Source: Streptomyces sp. ISL-10
GTDB lineage: Bacteria; Actinomycetota; Actinomycetes; Streptomycetales; Streptomycetaceae
Reading direction: 5' to 3'
Length of the DNA: 64,000 nucleotides
Assembly (NCBI RefSeq): GCF_018614575.1
Contig: NZ_JAGGOJ010000010.1
Coordinates: forward strand, 399,138-463,137
How positions within the stretch are numbered: the first letter of the stretch is position 1; each line of letters starts with the position of its first letter. Both the position numbers and the translations under genes were made by a program. Shown in pieces: positions 9,101 to 17,717 of this stretch. Below the pieces are notes generated by a model. It did no database searches. It was not told the origin of the DNA and saw only the letters and a list, made by a program, of their open reading frames with translations.

Positions 9101-12100
9101 TTACGCCGCGTCCCTGTGGCGGGACTCCGATGGGGTCGTCACCGCGATCGACAGCGAGCGCGTCGTGCCGTTCACCGTCACCGCCAGTGTGAAGCTGCCC
9201 GGGCGCAGGCCCGTGATCCGGCCGGTCGACGGGTCGAGCGACGCCGCGTGCCAGGGGCCCGCGTCGTGCGCGCTGCCGATGTGGAGGTTCGGCGAGCCCG
9301 ACCAGTCCACGCTCACCGGCCATGCCGCCGGCACGCGGCGCGAACCCTGCAGGACCGTCGCCCGCGCCTCGCCCGTTTCCCCGGGCTGCAACACGGTGGG
9401 CGCGTCCAGTTGCACCGCGTCGGTGTGAGCCCGGGTCTGGACCGAGACCCAGTCGGGGCGCGGGCCCCACGGGGCCCGGCGGCCCGCCGCCTGGTCGGCG
9501 GGGGAGATCTCGTCGACGCCGACCAGGGACCAGCCGGTGAAACCGCCCTCGCCCGCCGGGCCGGCCGGCGCCTTCCCGGAGTTGCCGTTGACGAGATAGG
9601 GGACGCCGTCCACGTGCGCGGCGTGGAAGACCCCGACGTGGCTGCCGATCAGCCCGGCGCCCTTGCCCGTCGTACGCCGGAACGCGGCGAGCCAGTCCTC
9701 GACCAGCGCGGCCTCCTTGCGGTCGCCGAGCTGGCTGCCCTTCTGAACGGTCGGGTCCCTCGGCGGCACATGCTCGATGACCATCACGGAGTCCACGGCC
9801 GGGTCGTCGGCGGCGGCGTCGAGCCGGGCGCGTAGCGCCTTGATCTGGGGGAGGCCACCGCCGCGCAGGGTCAGACTGGAGGTGTCGAGCGTGACGAAGC
9901 GCGTGCCGCGGTGGTCGAACGCCCGGTGCGCGGGACCGAATTCGGCCACGAAGTTGTCGATCCTCCCGCCCATCACCTCGTGGTTGCCCGGCACGTAGTA
10001 CCAGGGCAGTGCGTCCCCGAGCTCCTCGGTCAGCACCCGCCGGGCGAAGGCCAGGTCGGCCGGGGAGCCCTCGTCCACGAGGTCGCCGTTGACGACCAGG
10101 AAGTCGGGGCGCGCGGCCCTGATCTCCCTGAGGGTCCTGCGCGCCTGCGCCACGATGGGACTGTCGGGAGCGCGGGCGACGAACTGCGCGTCCGACATCA
10201 CTGCGAAGCGCCAGTCGCGTGCGCCGGTCACGGCGGCGGAGTCGACGAGCGGGTCGGCGACGCGCGGCGGATCGGGCAGGTCGACGGACGGCGGTATCCG
10301 GGCGTCGAGTCCGTCGATGACGATCCGTCCGGTGTACTGCCGGTTCGCCGCCGTCTCGGCGAGATAGAAGCGGTACACGGACAGCGGTGTGGCCGCGCCC
10401 GGTGGCAGAGCGAAGGTGACCTGCTGCCAGCCGGTCCAGGTGACGTAGGGCCCGCGCAACAAGTGGTCCGATCCGGCGGCGTCCTTGAGGTGCAGGGTGG
10501 GCCATGCGCCGTTGCCGTCGCCCTTGATCCAGAGCGTGAAGGCCTGCGGCTGTCCGGGGACGGCGATCGGCTGCGGCGGGGTGGCGTAGGCGGCACGGGT
10601 CGCGGTCGACCGGGTGAAGTCGTAGCTGATCTCCAGCCCGGTCCCGGTGTGCCCGTCGGGTGTCGGGGCGAGCGAACCCCCCGCGCGGGCGTGGCTGAAC
10701 TTCCACTGCGCGGCGTCGTCGAAGGCGCTGACCGCCTGCTGGGCGAGGCCCACACTCACCGCCAGCACGGTGGTCACGCCGCCGACGGTCGCGGTGATCC
10801 GCCCGGCGGTGTCGCCGCCGGCCCGGGAGCTGACGGTGAAGGAGCCGTCGGCGCCGGCGCGGACGGTGAACCGTTCCTCGTCGTAGTCGAGTCGCACGTC
10901 GTCCGGTTCGACGGGAGCGGTGTTGCCCTGTGCGTCGTAGCCCACGATGCCGAAGCTGCCGGTGGCGGAGCTGTCGGCGAGTCCGACCCGCCGGACGGTC
11001 GGCTCGATCCGGGCCAGGTCGTCGAGCACCGTCAGGCGGATGCTGCCGTGGATTCCGGCGCGTTCGGCACGGATCTCCGTGGTGCCGCTGTCGCGTGCGT
11101 GGAAGACGCCGTCGGCGTGGACGCGGCCGACGGACGTCCTGCGGGAGAGCCAGTGCGGGCCGCCCGCGGCCGGTCCGTATGTCTCGTCGTACCCGGCGGC
11201 GGTCAGTCGGCGGGTCAGGCCGGGGAACACCCGCTCGGGGTGACCGCCCTTGACGGGGTCGGCGGTGGGGGCGCCGGCCACGGGCATCGCGGTCTCGACC
11301 CAGTAGCCGCGCAGCCGGCCACTGCCGTCGGGGGCGGTGAGGGCGAGTCCGTTGGGGACGTCGCGTTCGCTGCCGTCCGAGGGGCTGTTCTCCACCTGGA
11401 GGGTGTCGCTGCCGGGTTCCCGGGCGACGAGGGTGGAGGAGCCGCCGCCGTCGAGGTTGAGGGCGTTGTGCGCGCCGGCCTTCTGCATCATCAGCCCGAG
11501 TTCGGTGAGGGTGACGCCGCCGCTGTCGGCCTGCCGCCCGTCGACGGTGATGATGTGCATCTCCCGGCCGTCCTCGGAGAAGCCGACGGCGGTGCGGGGC
11601 GCGGTGGCGTTGTTGCCCGTGCCGTCGTGGTTCTGCGGTACGCCGTCGACGACGAGCAGTTCGCGTCCGCCGACGGCGGTGCGGGGCACCGGCCCGCTGT
11701 CGGTGCGGGCCCGGTAGGCGACGGACACCGGGTCGCCGGGCCGCAGGGCCGAGAGCGCGGCGGCGCCGGCCTCACGGCCGACGAGGACGGTGGTGTCGTC
11801 GCCGATGGAGCCGGTGCCGGGCCGGTCGTGGACGGCGACGACCCTGCCGTCGCGTACGACGGCTTCGGCGACGGGGGTCGCGTTGTCGACGGTGAGCGCC
11901 CGGTCGGCCTCGCCCCAGGCCGCGGTGTACGCGCCGATGCCGCCGGCGGGCACGTTGGCGGCGTTGTAGGCGCCGAGCGGGTACGTACCGCCGGGCACGG
12001 TCAGGGTGCCGTCGAAGTAGAGCTGGAGGACCCGTCCCGCGCTGCCGGGGCCGATGCCGGCGGCCCGGTGGGCGCCCGGCGCGGGTGAATGGGTGAGCCT

Positions 12101-12592
12101 GCCGTCGCGGATGCCGGCCCCTTGGGGGGCGCCGGTCTGGTTGATGTCGAAGAAGTCGGCGTTGATGGCGGCGACGGTACGCCTGCCCTCGCCGGGGTCG
12201 TGCCGTGCGGCGAGATCGGAGACGCTGTGGCGGTCGGCGACCTTGCCGGAGGAGAGGTAGTCGGCCTGGATGCCGCCGCCGAGGTCTACGGAGAGTTCGT
12301 CGACGCGGAGCCATTTCGTGGCCTCCAGCCGGTCGTACGAGGTGAGTTGGACGCCGGGTGCCACGGGGCGCCGGCTGCGGGCGGTCTCGATGCCGTCCTC
12401 GTCGATGACCGCGGTCTGTGCTCCGCCGGGGTCGCGGGCGGGCGGCGGCGCGATGGGCCGCAGTGTCTCGGCGGTCTGGCGGGGTGGCGGGTCGGGTGTG
12501 GAGTCGGCGGTGGCGGGGACGGTCGCCCCGACCACCAGTGCGGACAGCGTCGCGAGGAGCACGACGGTGTGTCTTGCTCTGCCAAGGCCCAC
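9101..12592 (-). CDS. Secreted phosphodiester glycosidase-metallophosphoesterase multidomain protein
   Basis: About 1163 residues, exported. GTG 12592 (VGLGRARHTVVLLATL) has GGGAG five bases upstream and begins a Sec signal ending near PATADS (about 30). Residues 120-410 form a phosphodiester glycosidase (NAGPA/DUF2233-like) domain: NADFFDINQTGAP near 142 and LNLDGGGSSTLV near 377. Beta-sandwich/Ig-like and carbohydrate-binding-like modules follow (about 430-780). A calcineurin-type metallophosphoesterase domain starts near 790 (WRFAVMSDAQF), with NGDLVDEG and GNHEVMGG (near 867) and further His ligands. A final Ig-like module closes the protein. It probably cleaves sugar-phosphate or polymer phosphodiesters outside the cell. 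The dinuclear-metal residues GD/GNHE are visible. Confidence 0.9.
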   Translation of the reverse strand: MGLGRARHTVVLLATLSALVVGATVPATADSTPDPPPRQTAETLRPIAPPPARDPGGAQTAVIDEDGIETARSRRPVAPGVQLTSYDRLEATKWLRVDELSVDLGGGIQADYLSSGKVADRHSVSDLAARHDPGEGRRTVAAINADFFDINQTGAPQGAGIRDGRLTHSPAPGAHRAAGIGPGSAGRVLQLYFDGTLTVPGGTYPLGAYNAANVPAGGIGAYTAAWGEADRALTVDNATPVAEAVVRDGRVVAVHDRPGTGSIGDDTTVLVGREAGAAALSALRPGDPVSVAYRARTDSGPVPRTAVGGRELLVVDGVPQNHDGTGNNATAPRTAVGFSEDGREMHIITVDGRQADSGGVTLTELGLMMQKAGAHNALNLDGGGSSTLVAREPGSDTLQVENSPSDGSERDVPNGLALTAPDGSGRLRGYWVETAMPVAGAPTADPVKGGHPERVFPGLTRRLTAAGYDETYGPAAGGPHWLSRRTSVGRVHADGVFHARDSGTTEIRAERAGIHGSIRLTVLDDLARIEPTVRRVGLADSSATGSFGIVGYDAQGNTAPVEPDDVRLDYDEERFTVRAGADGSFTVSSRAGGDTAGRITATVGGVTTVLAVSVGLAQQAVSAFDDAAQWKFSHARAGGSLAPTPDGHTGTGLEISYDFTRSTATRAAYATPPQPIAVPGQPQAFTLWIKGDGNGAWPTLHLKDAAGSDHLLRGPYVTWTGWQQVTFALPPGAATPLSVYRFYLAETAANRQYTGRIVIDGLDARIPPSVDLPDPPRVADPLVDSAAVTGARDWRFAVMSDAQFVARAPDSPIVAQARRTLREIRAARPDFLVVNGDLVDEGSPADLAFARRVLTEELGDALPWYYVPGNHEVMGGRIDNFVAEFGPAHRAFDHRGTRFVTLDTSSLTLRGGGLPQIKALRARLDAAADDPAVDSVMVIEHVPPRDPTVQKGSQLGDRKEAALVEDWLAAFRRTTGKGAGLIGSHVGVFHAAHVDGVPYLVNGNSGKAPAGPAGEGGFTGWSLVGVDEISPADQAAGRRAPWGPRPDWVSVQTRAHTDAVQLDAPTVLQPGETGEARATVLQGSRRVPAAWPVSVDWSGSPNLHIGSAHDAGPWHAASLDPSTGRITGLRPGSFTLAVTVNGTTRSLSIAVTTPSESRHRDAA

Positions 12593-13032
12593 AACTTCTC
12601 CCGGAGTCAGGCTGGTTGAGCTCGTAGAAAGCGCTGTCGGCGGACAGCATCGCGGCGCGGGGGCGCGCGCACCAGGGTGTGCGGGCAACACAAGGGAGAA
12701 AGGCGGCCTACGCGATCGTTGACGAGCCGGTGGCAAAGCGGTCGCTGAGCCCCGGCATCCGTGCCCGGCGGTGTACACCGATCGGCCGTCACCACGCGAT
12801 GGTGCGCGAGGCGTTGTGCCGGTTGGGGCCGGGTATCCGGGGGCCGCCCGGGGGGTCCGGAGGGGCCGGACGGTTCCGCGTGGAGCATCTGCTGGTACGC
12901 GTCCACCCCGAGTCAGGATGAACGACGCCTGCTCACAGGCGGGTTCGCCGTGCTTGGGCGGGGAACGGGAGGAAGAGCCGCATGGTCGAGGGCGCGCGCC
13001 CGGACGGCACCTCGACAGCGACTCGGAGATCG
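12593..13032. other. Upstream region of the large secreted hydrolase gene
   Basis: 440 bases between two minus-strand genes, holding the promoter region of the secreted hydrolase. Open frames here (for example minus 12607-12906) are Arg/Pro-rich and unlike any family. A lone plus-strand GCGT-N16-GGGTAT pattern near 12836 has no plus-strand gene behind it. Confidence 0.4.
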
Positions 13033-13074
13033 AAAAAAAGGGGCTGCCCGGCCGTTGCCGGCCCGGGCAGCCCC
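13033..13074 (-). terminator. Rho-independent terminator of the LAETG surface-protein gene
   Basis: On the minus strand, GGGGCTGCCCG and CGGGCAGCCCC form a perfect 11-bp stem, extended by pairing inside the loop, followed by seven T residues. It lies 15 bases after the stop of the surface-protein gene. Confidence 0.93.
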
Positions 13075-13088
13075 TCGGTCGCGGTGCG

Positions 13089-13688
13089 TCAGTCCTGCGT
13101 GCCGCGGCGCCTGCGCGCCGCCCAGGTGATACCGCCGCCGGCCGCGATGACCACGGCAGCCGCACCCGCGATGAGCGGGGTCGAGCTGGACGAGCCGGTC
13201 TCGGCCAGGCCCGGCGCGGAGGTGCTCGGCGCGGGGGTGGCGGGCGCGGAGGTGCTCGGCGTCTCGCTGGGCGTGGGCGACGAGGTACTGGGCGTGGGCG
13301 TGGGCGTCGGGGTGGGCGTCGGGGACTCCCCCTCGCACACAGGCGCCGTCTTGGTCTCGTCCCGCCCGAACTGGTCTCCGTCGCTCGCGGTGATGACGAG
13401 ACGGACCGAGATCTCCTTGTCGTGCTCCGGGAGCTTCAGCGTCCGGCTGAAGTCGTTGGTGAACGTCTCGGTCGGCAGCAGGTCCTTGCCGTCGGCCGTG
13501 ACGGTCACGGTGTTCCGGGCGTTGTGGCCGTAGTTGGTCAGTACGAGGCTGACCTCGTCACAGGTCACCGTCCACGTGGGGGTGTGGGCGACGGCGGGTG
13601 CGGCGGAAAGTCCGACCCCGAGCGCACCGACCGCGGCGGCGGCTATGAGAGCCCCGGAACGCCACCGCGTTCTGTTGATTTCTGTCAC
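13089..13688 (-). CDS. LAETG-anchored cell-surface protein
   Basis: About 199 residues. GTG 13688 is chosen because GGAGGA lies five bases upstream (VTEINRTRWRSG); the upstream ATG would include that ribosome site. A Sec signal ends near SAAPAVAH. A small beta-rich extracellular domain has two Cys (VTCDEV and APVCEGE) that could form a disulphide. A Thr/Pro/Ser-rich stalk with TPTPTPTP repeats follows. The end has the sorting signal LAETG (about 160-164), a hydrophobic helix and a basic tail RRRRGTQD. The LAxTG form is the one used by class E sortases in Streptomyces, so covalent attachment to peptidoglycan is likely. The function of the head domain is unknown. Confidence 0.9.
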   Translation of the reverse strand: MTEINRTRWRSGALIAAAAVGALGVGLSAAPAVAHTPTWTVTCDEVSLVLTNYGHNARNTVTVTADGKDLLPTETFTNDFSRTLKLPEHDKEISVRLVITASDGDQFGRDETKTAPVCEGESPTPTPTPTPTPSTSSPTPSETPSTSAPATPAPSTSAPGLAETGSSSSTPLIAGAAAVVIAAGGGITWAARRRRGTQD

Positions 13689-13756
13689 TGGTTCCTCCAT
13701 GTATGACACGCCACCACTGCTGGCGTGCGCGCACAGTACCGCCATGGAGTGACGAA

Positions 13757-13789
13757 GCCGTACCCGCCTCGGAGCCTCGCGGGTACGGC
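13757..13789 (-). terminator. Perfect hairpin terminator after the DUF6328-like gene
   Basis: GCCGTACCCGC (13757-13767) and GCGGGTACGGC (13779-13789) form a perfect 11-bp stem with an 11-base loop. It sits just beyond the stop at 13803 of the minus-strand membrane-protein gene. There is no T tract, which is common for terminators in high-GC actinomycetes. Confidence 0.7.
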
Positions 13790-13802
13790 GGCTGAATTCG
13801 CG

Positions 13803-14333
13803 TCAGTGCTCCGGACGTCTCTCCGGACCCTCCGTCGGGAGTTCTTTCGCGCGTTCCTTCGCACGGGTCCAGACGGGCAGGACGAACCAGCACAGGACGA
13901 ACCACGCCACCATCCCGCCGACGAGCCAGGCGGCATGCGCGTCGTCGACCACGACGCGCAGGATGAGCAGCAGCGCCGATCCCATCGTGCACAGCAGGAG
14001 CACCAGTCCCAGCATGGTCAGCCGGGACGCCCACGCGACCGTCTGCGGCTTGAGGCGTCTGCCGGTCAGCATCCGGTGGAAGGAGACCGGGCCGACGAGG
14101 ACGCCGGTGGTCGCGGCGCCCAGCAGGACGGTCACGGTGTAGATGGTGCGGTCGGTGCCGGAGAGCTCCGTGAAGCGTGGCTGAAAGGCGACGGTCAGCA
14201 GGAAGCCGAAGAGGATCTGCACACCGGTCTGCGCGACGCGCAACTCCTGGAGCAGATCACCGAATCGGCGGTCCGCCCGCTCCTCCTCCGTCTCGTCACG
14301 GCCACGCCGGCCGCTCGCCCTGACCTGTTCCAT
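13803..14333 (-). CDS. DUF6328-like four-helix membrane protein
   Basis: About 176 residues. A hydrophilic Arg/Glu-rich N-terminus (RGRDETEEERADRRF) is followed by a conserved helix LLQELRVAQTGVQILFGFLL and about four membrane segments (near 45-65, 75-100, 115-135 and 140-160), ending in a charged tail. The arrangement is that of the actinobacterial DUF6328 family, whose role is unknown. ATG 14333 is taken with GGGAG six bases upstream; GTG 14336 directly before it is possible. It is transcribed alone and ends at the hairpin at 13757-13789. Confidence 0.75.
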   Translation of the reverse strand: MEQVRASGRRGRDETEEERADRRFGDLLQELRVAQTGVQILFGFLLTVAFQPRFTELSGTDRTIYTVTVLLGAATTGVLVGPVSFHRMLTGRRLKPQTVAWASRLTMLGLVLLLCTMGSALLLILRVVVDDAHAAWLVGGMVAWFVLCWFVLPVWTRAKERAKELPTEGPERRPEH

Positions 14334-14424
14334 CACAGGCTCCCTTCGCCTCGGGCGGCGTGCTCGCCGCACCGTGCGGGCACCTAGCCGAATCGAGGGT
14401 GCCCGACGGACCGCCCACGAACGC

Positions 14425-15330
14425 TCACCGACGCAGGCCCGCCAGTCGGCGACCGGCCGGGCCGATTGCCCTGCGGCTGCCGGCGACCTCCTTCCACGGC
14501 TCGGCGCGCGCCTGGTCGAGTGCGTCGGCGATAGTCCAGCGGCGTGCGGTCAGTCCGGGGTCGTCCAGTTGGTCCCAGCCGATCGGCGTGGCCACCGGAG
14601 CGCCGGGTTTCGCCCGCACCGAGTACGGGGCCACGGCGGTCTGCGCGTAACCGTTGCGCTGGACGTCGAGGTAGAGGCGGTCCCCGCGTGCTTTCTTGCG
14701 CGCCGCGGTGGTGAGGCGGGCGGGGTCGCGGGCGGCGAGCGTCTCGGCCACGTCCTGGGCGAAGGCCCGGGTCTCGTCGAAGCCGGTGGTGGCGGCGAGC
14801 GGCACGATGACGTGCAGTCCGCGGGACCCGGTGGTCATCAGCCCCGAGGGCAGCCGCAGCTCGTCGAGGAGTTCGCGGAGCTGGTGGGCGGCCCGGCTTA
14901 CGGCCGTGAAGTCGTCGCCGGGCGGGTCGAGGTCGAAGACGAGCCGGTCGGGACGGTCGGGCGCCCTCACCCGGGACTGCCATCGGTGGAAGGTGACGCA
15001 CGCCTGGTCGACGAGGTACATGAGGGTGGCGGCACCGTCGCACACGGTGTGCACGACGGTGCCGCCTTCCTTGCCGACCTCCGCCCTGCCGATCCAGTCC
15101 GGGTAGTGGCTCGGTGTGTGTTTCTGCATGAAGCGCGGTTGGCCGGTGCCGTCCGGGTACCGCTCCAGCATCAGCGGTCTGCCGCGCAGTTCGGGGAGCA
15201 TGTACGGCGCGATCCGGCGGTAGTAGGCGGCGAGGTCCGCCTTGCTGATCCCGTCGTCGGGGAACAGCAGCTTGTCGGGACGTTTGATCTCGACGCTGCG
15301 CCCGCCCGCCGCCACACGATGGGGACTCAT
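14425..15330 (-). CDS. LigD-type stand-alone DNA/RNA polymerase (primase-polymerase)
   Basis: About 301 residues, the polymerase domain of bacterial NHEJ ligase D as a separate protein. It starts MSPHRVAAGGRSVEIKRPDK. Family marks include KLLFPDDGISKADLAAYY, PHYPDWIGR-like residues in the palm, the metal-binding DLD in LVFDLDPPGDDF, SGLMTTGSRGLHVIVPL, and ATPIGWDQL near the C-terminus. It probably fills or extends ends during double-strand-break repair with Ku and a separate ligase, neither of which is in this window. The ATG overlaps the transketolase stop (ATGA at 15327-15330), so it is the translationally coupled second gene of that operon. Confidence 0.92.
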   Translation of the reverse strand: MSPHRVAAGGRSVEIKRPDKLLFPDDGISKADLAAYYRRIAPYMLPELRGRPLMLERYPDGTGQPRFMQKHTPSHYPDWIGRAEVGKEGGTVVHTVCDGAATLMYLVDQACVTFHRWQSRVRAPDRPDRLVFDLDPPGDDFTAVSRAAHQLRELLDELRLPSGLMTTGSRGLHVIVPLAATTGFDETRAFAQDVAETLAARDPARLTTAARKKARGDRLYLDVQRNGYAQTAVAPYSVRAKPGAPVATPIGWDQLDDPGLTARRWTIADALDQARAEPWKEVAGSRRAIGPAGRRLAGLRR

Positions 15331-17186
15331 GGGCTCACCATCGCCTCCGCGACGAGCAGCCGTACGGCGGCGGCGATCGACTCGGCGTCGATGCCCGCCG
15401 CGTGCAACTGCTCCGCGGCCGTCGCCGAGGCGGGAACACCGCGTACTCCCAGGCGTACGAGCCGGGGCACGGGGCGTCCGTCGGCGAACACCTCGGCGAC
15501 CGCGTCGCCGAGGCCCCCTTCGAGGTGATGGTCCTCGACGGTGATCAGACAGCCCGTGTCGTCCGCGGCGTTCTGCAGGGTCGCGGTGTCGATGGGTTTG
15601 ACGCAGTACGCGTCCACGACCCGGACCGGGATGCCCTCCCGTTCGAGCGCGCGGGCTGCCGCGAGCGCCTCGTGCACGGTGACGCCGGCGGCGACGACGC
15701 AGGCGCGGTCCCGGCCGGAGGAGCGCAGCACCTTGGATCCGCCGACGGGGAAGTCCTCGTCGCGGCCGTAGAGCACGGGCATGTCGGAGCGGCTGGTGCG
15801 CAGGTAGCTGACGTTCGGCAGGTCGGCCATGGCCGCGACGAGCCGGGCGGTCTGCGCTGCGTCGCAGGGGTACAGCACGGTGCTGCCGGGCACCGCGCGG
15901 AACATCGCCAGGTCCTCGAGGCCCATCTGCGACGGCCCGTCCTCCCCGATGGCGACGCCGGCGTGCGAGCCGACGAGGTTGATCGAGGAGCGGCTGACGG
16001 CGGCCATGCGGATGAAGTCGTGCGCGCGGGTGAGGAAGGCGGCGAAGGTGGCGGCGAAGGGGACGTAGCCGCGTGCGGACATGCCGACGGCGGCGGCGAC
16101 GAGCTGCTGTTCGGCGATGTAGCACTGGAAATAGCGCCCCGGGTGCTCCTTGGCGAACAGTTCGGTGCGGGTGGAGTCGCCGACCTCCGCGTCGAGGGCG
16201 ACGACGTCGGTGCGCGCGGAGCCGAGGGCGGCGAGCGCCTGCCCGTAGGCGGTGCGGGGTGCGACCTCGTCACCGATCTCGTACACGGGAAGGGTCAGTC
16301 CGCCGCCGCGCCGGTGCAGTACGCGGACCTCGGGCGGGCGGGCCACCTCGATACGGGCGTCGCGGACGCCGCCGAGTTCCCTGATCGCCTCGTCCGCCTC
16401 GGGGAGCGGTTTGCCGTGCCTGCCCTCCTGGTCCTGTACGGCGGCCACGCCGTGTCCTTTGTGGGTCCGGGCGAGCACGGCGGTGGGCCGGCCGGTCGTG
16501 GCCTCCGCGTCGGCGAGTGCCGCGTCGATCGCCGTGATGTCGTGGCCGTCGATGCGCAGGGTGTGCCAGCCGAACGCCTCCAGCCGGCGTGCGTAGGCAT
16601 CGAGGTCCCAGCCCAGCCGGGTGGGGCCGCGCTGCCCGAGGCGGTTGACGTCGACGACGAGGGTCAGGTTGTCGAGTCCTTCGTGCGCGGCGTGCTCGAC
16701 GGCCTCCCATACGGAGCCTTCCGCCATCTCGCTGTCGCCGGAGAGTACCCAGACCCGGTACGGGATCTGGTCCAGCCTTTTGCCCGCGAGCGCCATGCCG
16801 ACGCCGACCGGCAGTCCCTGTCCGAGGGATCCGGTGGCCACGTCGACCCAGGGAAGGCGTGGTGTCGGATGGCCTTCGAGGCGGCTGTCGCGCTTGCGGA
16901 ACGTGAGCAGCTCGTCCTCGTCGATCGCCCCGGCAGCCAGGTAGAGGGCGTACAGCAGGGGTGAGGCGTGGCCCTTGGAGAGCACGAGGCGGTCGTTCCC
17001 GGGGTGCTCGGGCCGGGTGAAGTCGTAACGCAGATGGCGCGCGAGAAGGACGGCGGCGAGGTCGGCCGCGGACATCGAGGACGTGGGGTGCCCGGATCCC
17101 GCCGCGTCGGCCGCGCGTACCGCGTCGACGCGCAACTGCTGTCCGAGTTGGGCGAGTTGCTCGGCTTCGGTTGATGGGACTCGCAT
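15327..17186 (-). CDS. tkt: Transketolase
   Basis: Thiamine-diphosphate enzyme that transfers two-carbon ketol units in the pentose phosphate pathway; 619 residues, close to the family norm. ATG 17186 has AAGGAG upstream. The N-terminal TPP domain shows AGSGHPTSSMSAADLAAVLL, LSKGHASPLLYALY and WVLSGDSEMAEGSVWEA (the GDG...N diphosphate-binding motif, here GDS), plus ARTHKGHGV. The pyrimidine domain has the catalytic-type Glu segment YIAEQQLVAAAVGMS and VGSHAGVAIGEDGPSQ. The C-terminal domain reads ACVVAAGVTVHEAL. It overlaps the LigD-polymerase gene by four bases, an unusual pairing. It may be a paralogue of the housekeeping enzyme. Confidence 0.93.
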   Translation of the reverse strand: MRVPSTEAEQLAQLGQQLRVDAVRAADAAGSGHPTSSMSAADLAAVLLARHLRYDFTRPEHPGNDRLVLSKGHASPLLYALYLAAGAIDEDELLTFRKRDSRLEGHPTPRLPWVDVATGSLGQGLPVGVGMALAGKRLDQIPYRVWVLSGDSEMAEGSVWEAVEHAAHEGLDNLTLVVDVNRLGQRGPTRLGWDLDAYARRLEAFGWHTLRIDGHDITAIDAALADAEATTGRPTAVLARTHKGHGVAAVQDQEGRHGKPLPEADEAIRELGGVRDARIEVARPPEVRVLHRRGGGLTLPVYEIGDEVAPRTAYGQALAALGSARTDVVALDAEVGDSTRTELFAKEHPGRYFQCYIAEQQLVAAAVGMSARGYVPFAATFAAFLTRAHDFIRMAAVSRSSINLVGSHAGVAIGEDGPSQMGLEDLAMFRAVPGSTVLYPCDAAQTARLVAAMADLPNVSYLRTSRSDMPVLYGRDEDFPVGGSKVLRSSGRDRACVVAAGVTVHEALAAARALEREGIPVRVVDAYCVKPIDTATLQNAADDTGCLITVEDHHLEGGLGDAVAEVFADGRPVPRLVRLGVRGVPASATAAEQLHAAGIDAESIAAAVRLLVAEAMVSP

Positions 17187-17312
17187 CTTCTCGCTCCTTG
17201 GAAGGGGACACCGCGCACGCGCAGGCGGAGCGCTGTGCGGGTGCCCGAGGGCCCGGCTCCCAAACCGCCGGCCGGGGCTCGTCGCATGGCCGGCAGGGGC
17301 GAAAAGGGCAGG

Positions 17313-17540
17313 TCACTCGTAGGTTCGGTGGTTCGGCTTCTCGTCGACGACGGGTGTCGAGGGGGGTACGACGACGCGGCGGCGCTTGGCGATGGACGTG
17401 AACGTGGCGACGCCGATGAATCCGACGGCCATGAGAATCACCCCGATGACATCGAGGTTGGCGCTCTCCACCTCCCAGTCGGTGGCGAACGTGAGTATTG
17501 CTCCGGCGGCGATCAGGATGATGCACCCGCCCAGACCCAT
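17313..17540 (-). CDS. DUF6458-like small membrane protein
   Basis: About 75 residues. ATG 17540 (MGLGGCIILIAAGAIL) follows GAGGTGA; the GTG twelve bases earlier would overlap that ribosome site. There are two hydrophobic segments (about 4-22 and 32-52) separated by a short loop TDWEVESANLDVIG, then a basic stretch AKRRR and a polar tail. The pattern matches small actinobacterial DUF6458 proteins of unknown function. Confidence 0.75.
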   Translation of the reverse strand: MGLGGCIILIAAGAILTFATDWEVESANLDVIGVILMAVGFIGVATFTSIAKRRRVVVPPSTPVVDEKPNHRTYE

Positions 17541-17717
17541 GCGACTCACCTCTTCATGTCGGTCTGCTCGGATCGTCCGTTTTCAGGTACCCGACTGCGG
17601 TAGGGACATGCCCGCGGATAGGGCACGCCGCGCAAAGGATCAAGAGCGGACCGGAGAGGGCAAGGTCACAGCCTTCTCCCCTGCTGCACCTTTGCGCCCC
17701 TGTCCTAACATCCGAGC

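Noticed and set aside
9911..12088. A 725-residue plus-strand open frame
   Set aside because: Antisense of the secreted phosphodiester glycosidase gene, low complexity, no ribosome site.
12816..12841. Plus-strand GCGT-N16-GGGTAT promoter-like pattern
   Set aside because: No plus-strand gene follows; both flanking genes are on the minus strand.
12607..12906. Minus-strand 99-residue ORF upstream of the glycosidase gene
   Set aside because: Arg/Pro/Cys-rich, no ribosome site, and it sits in the expected promoter region.
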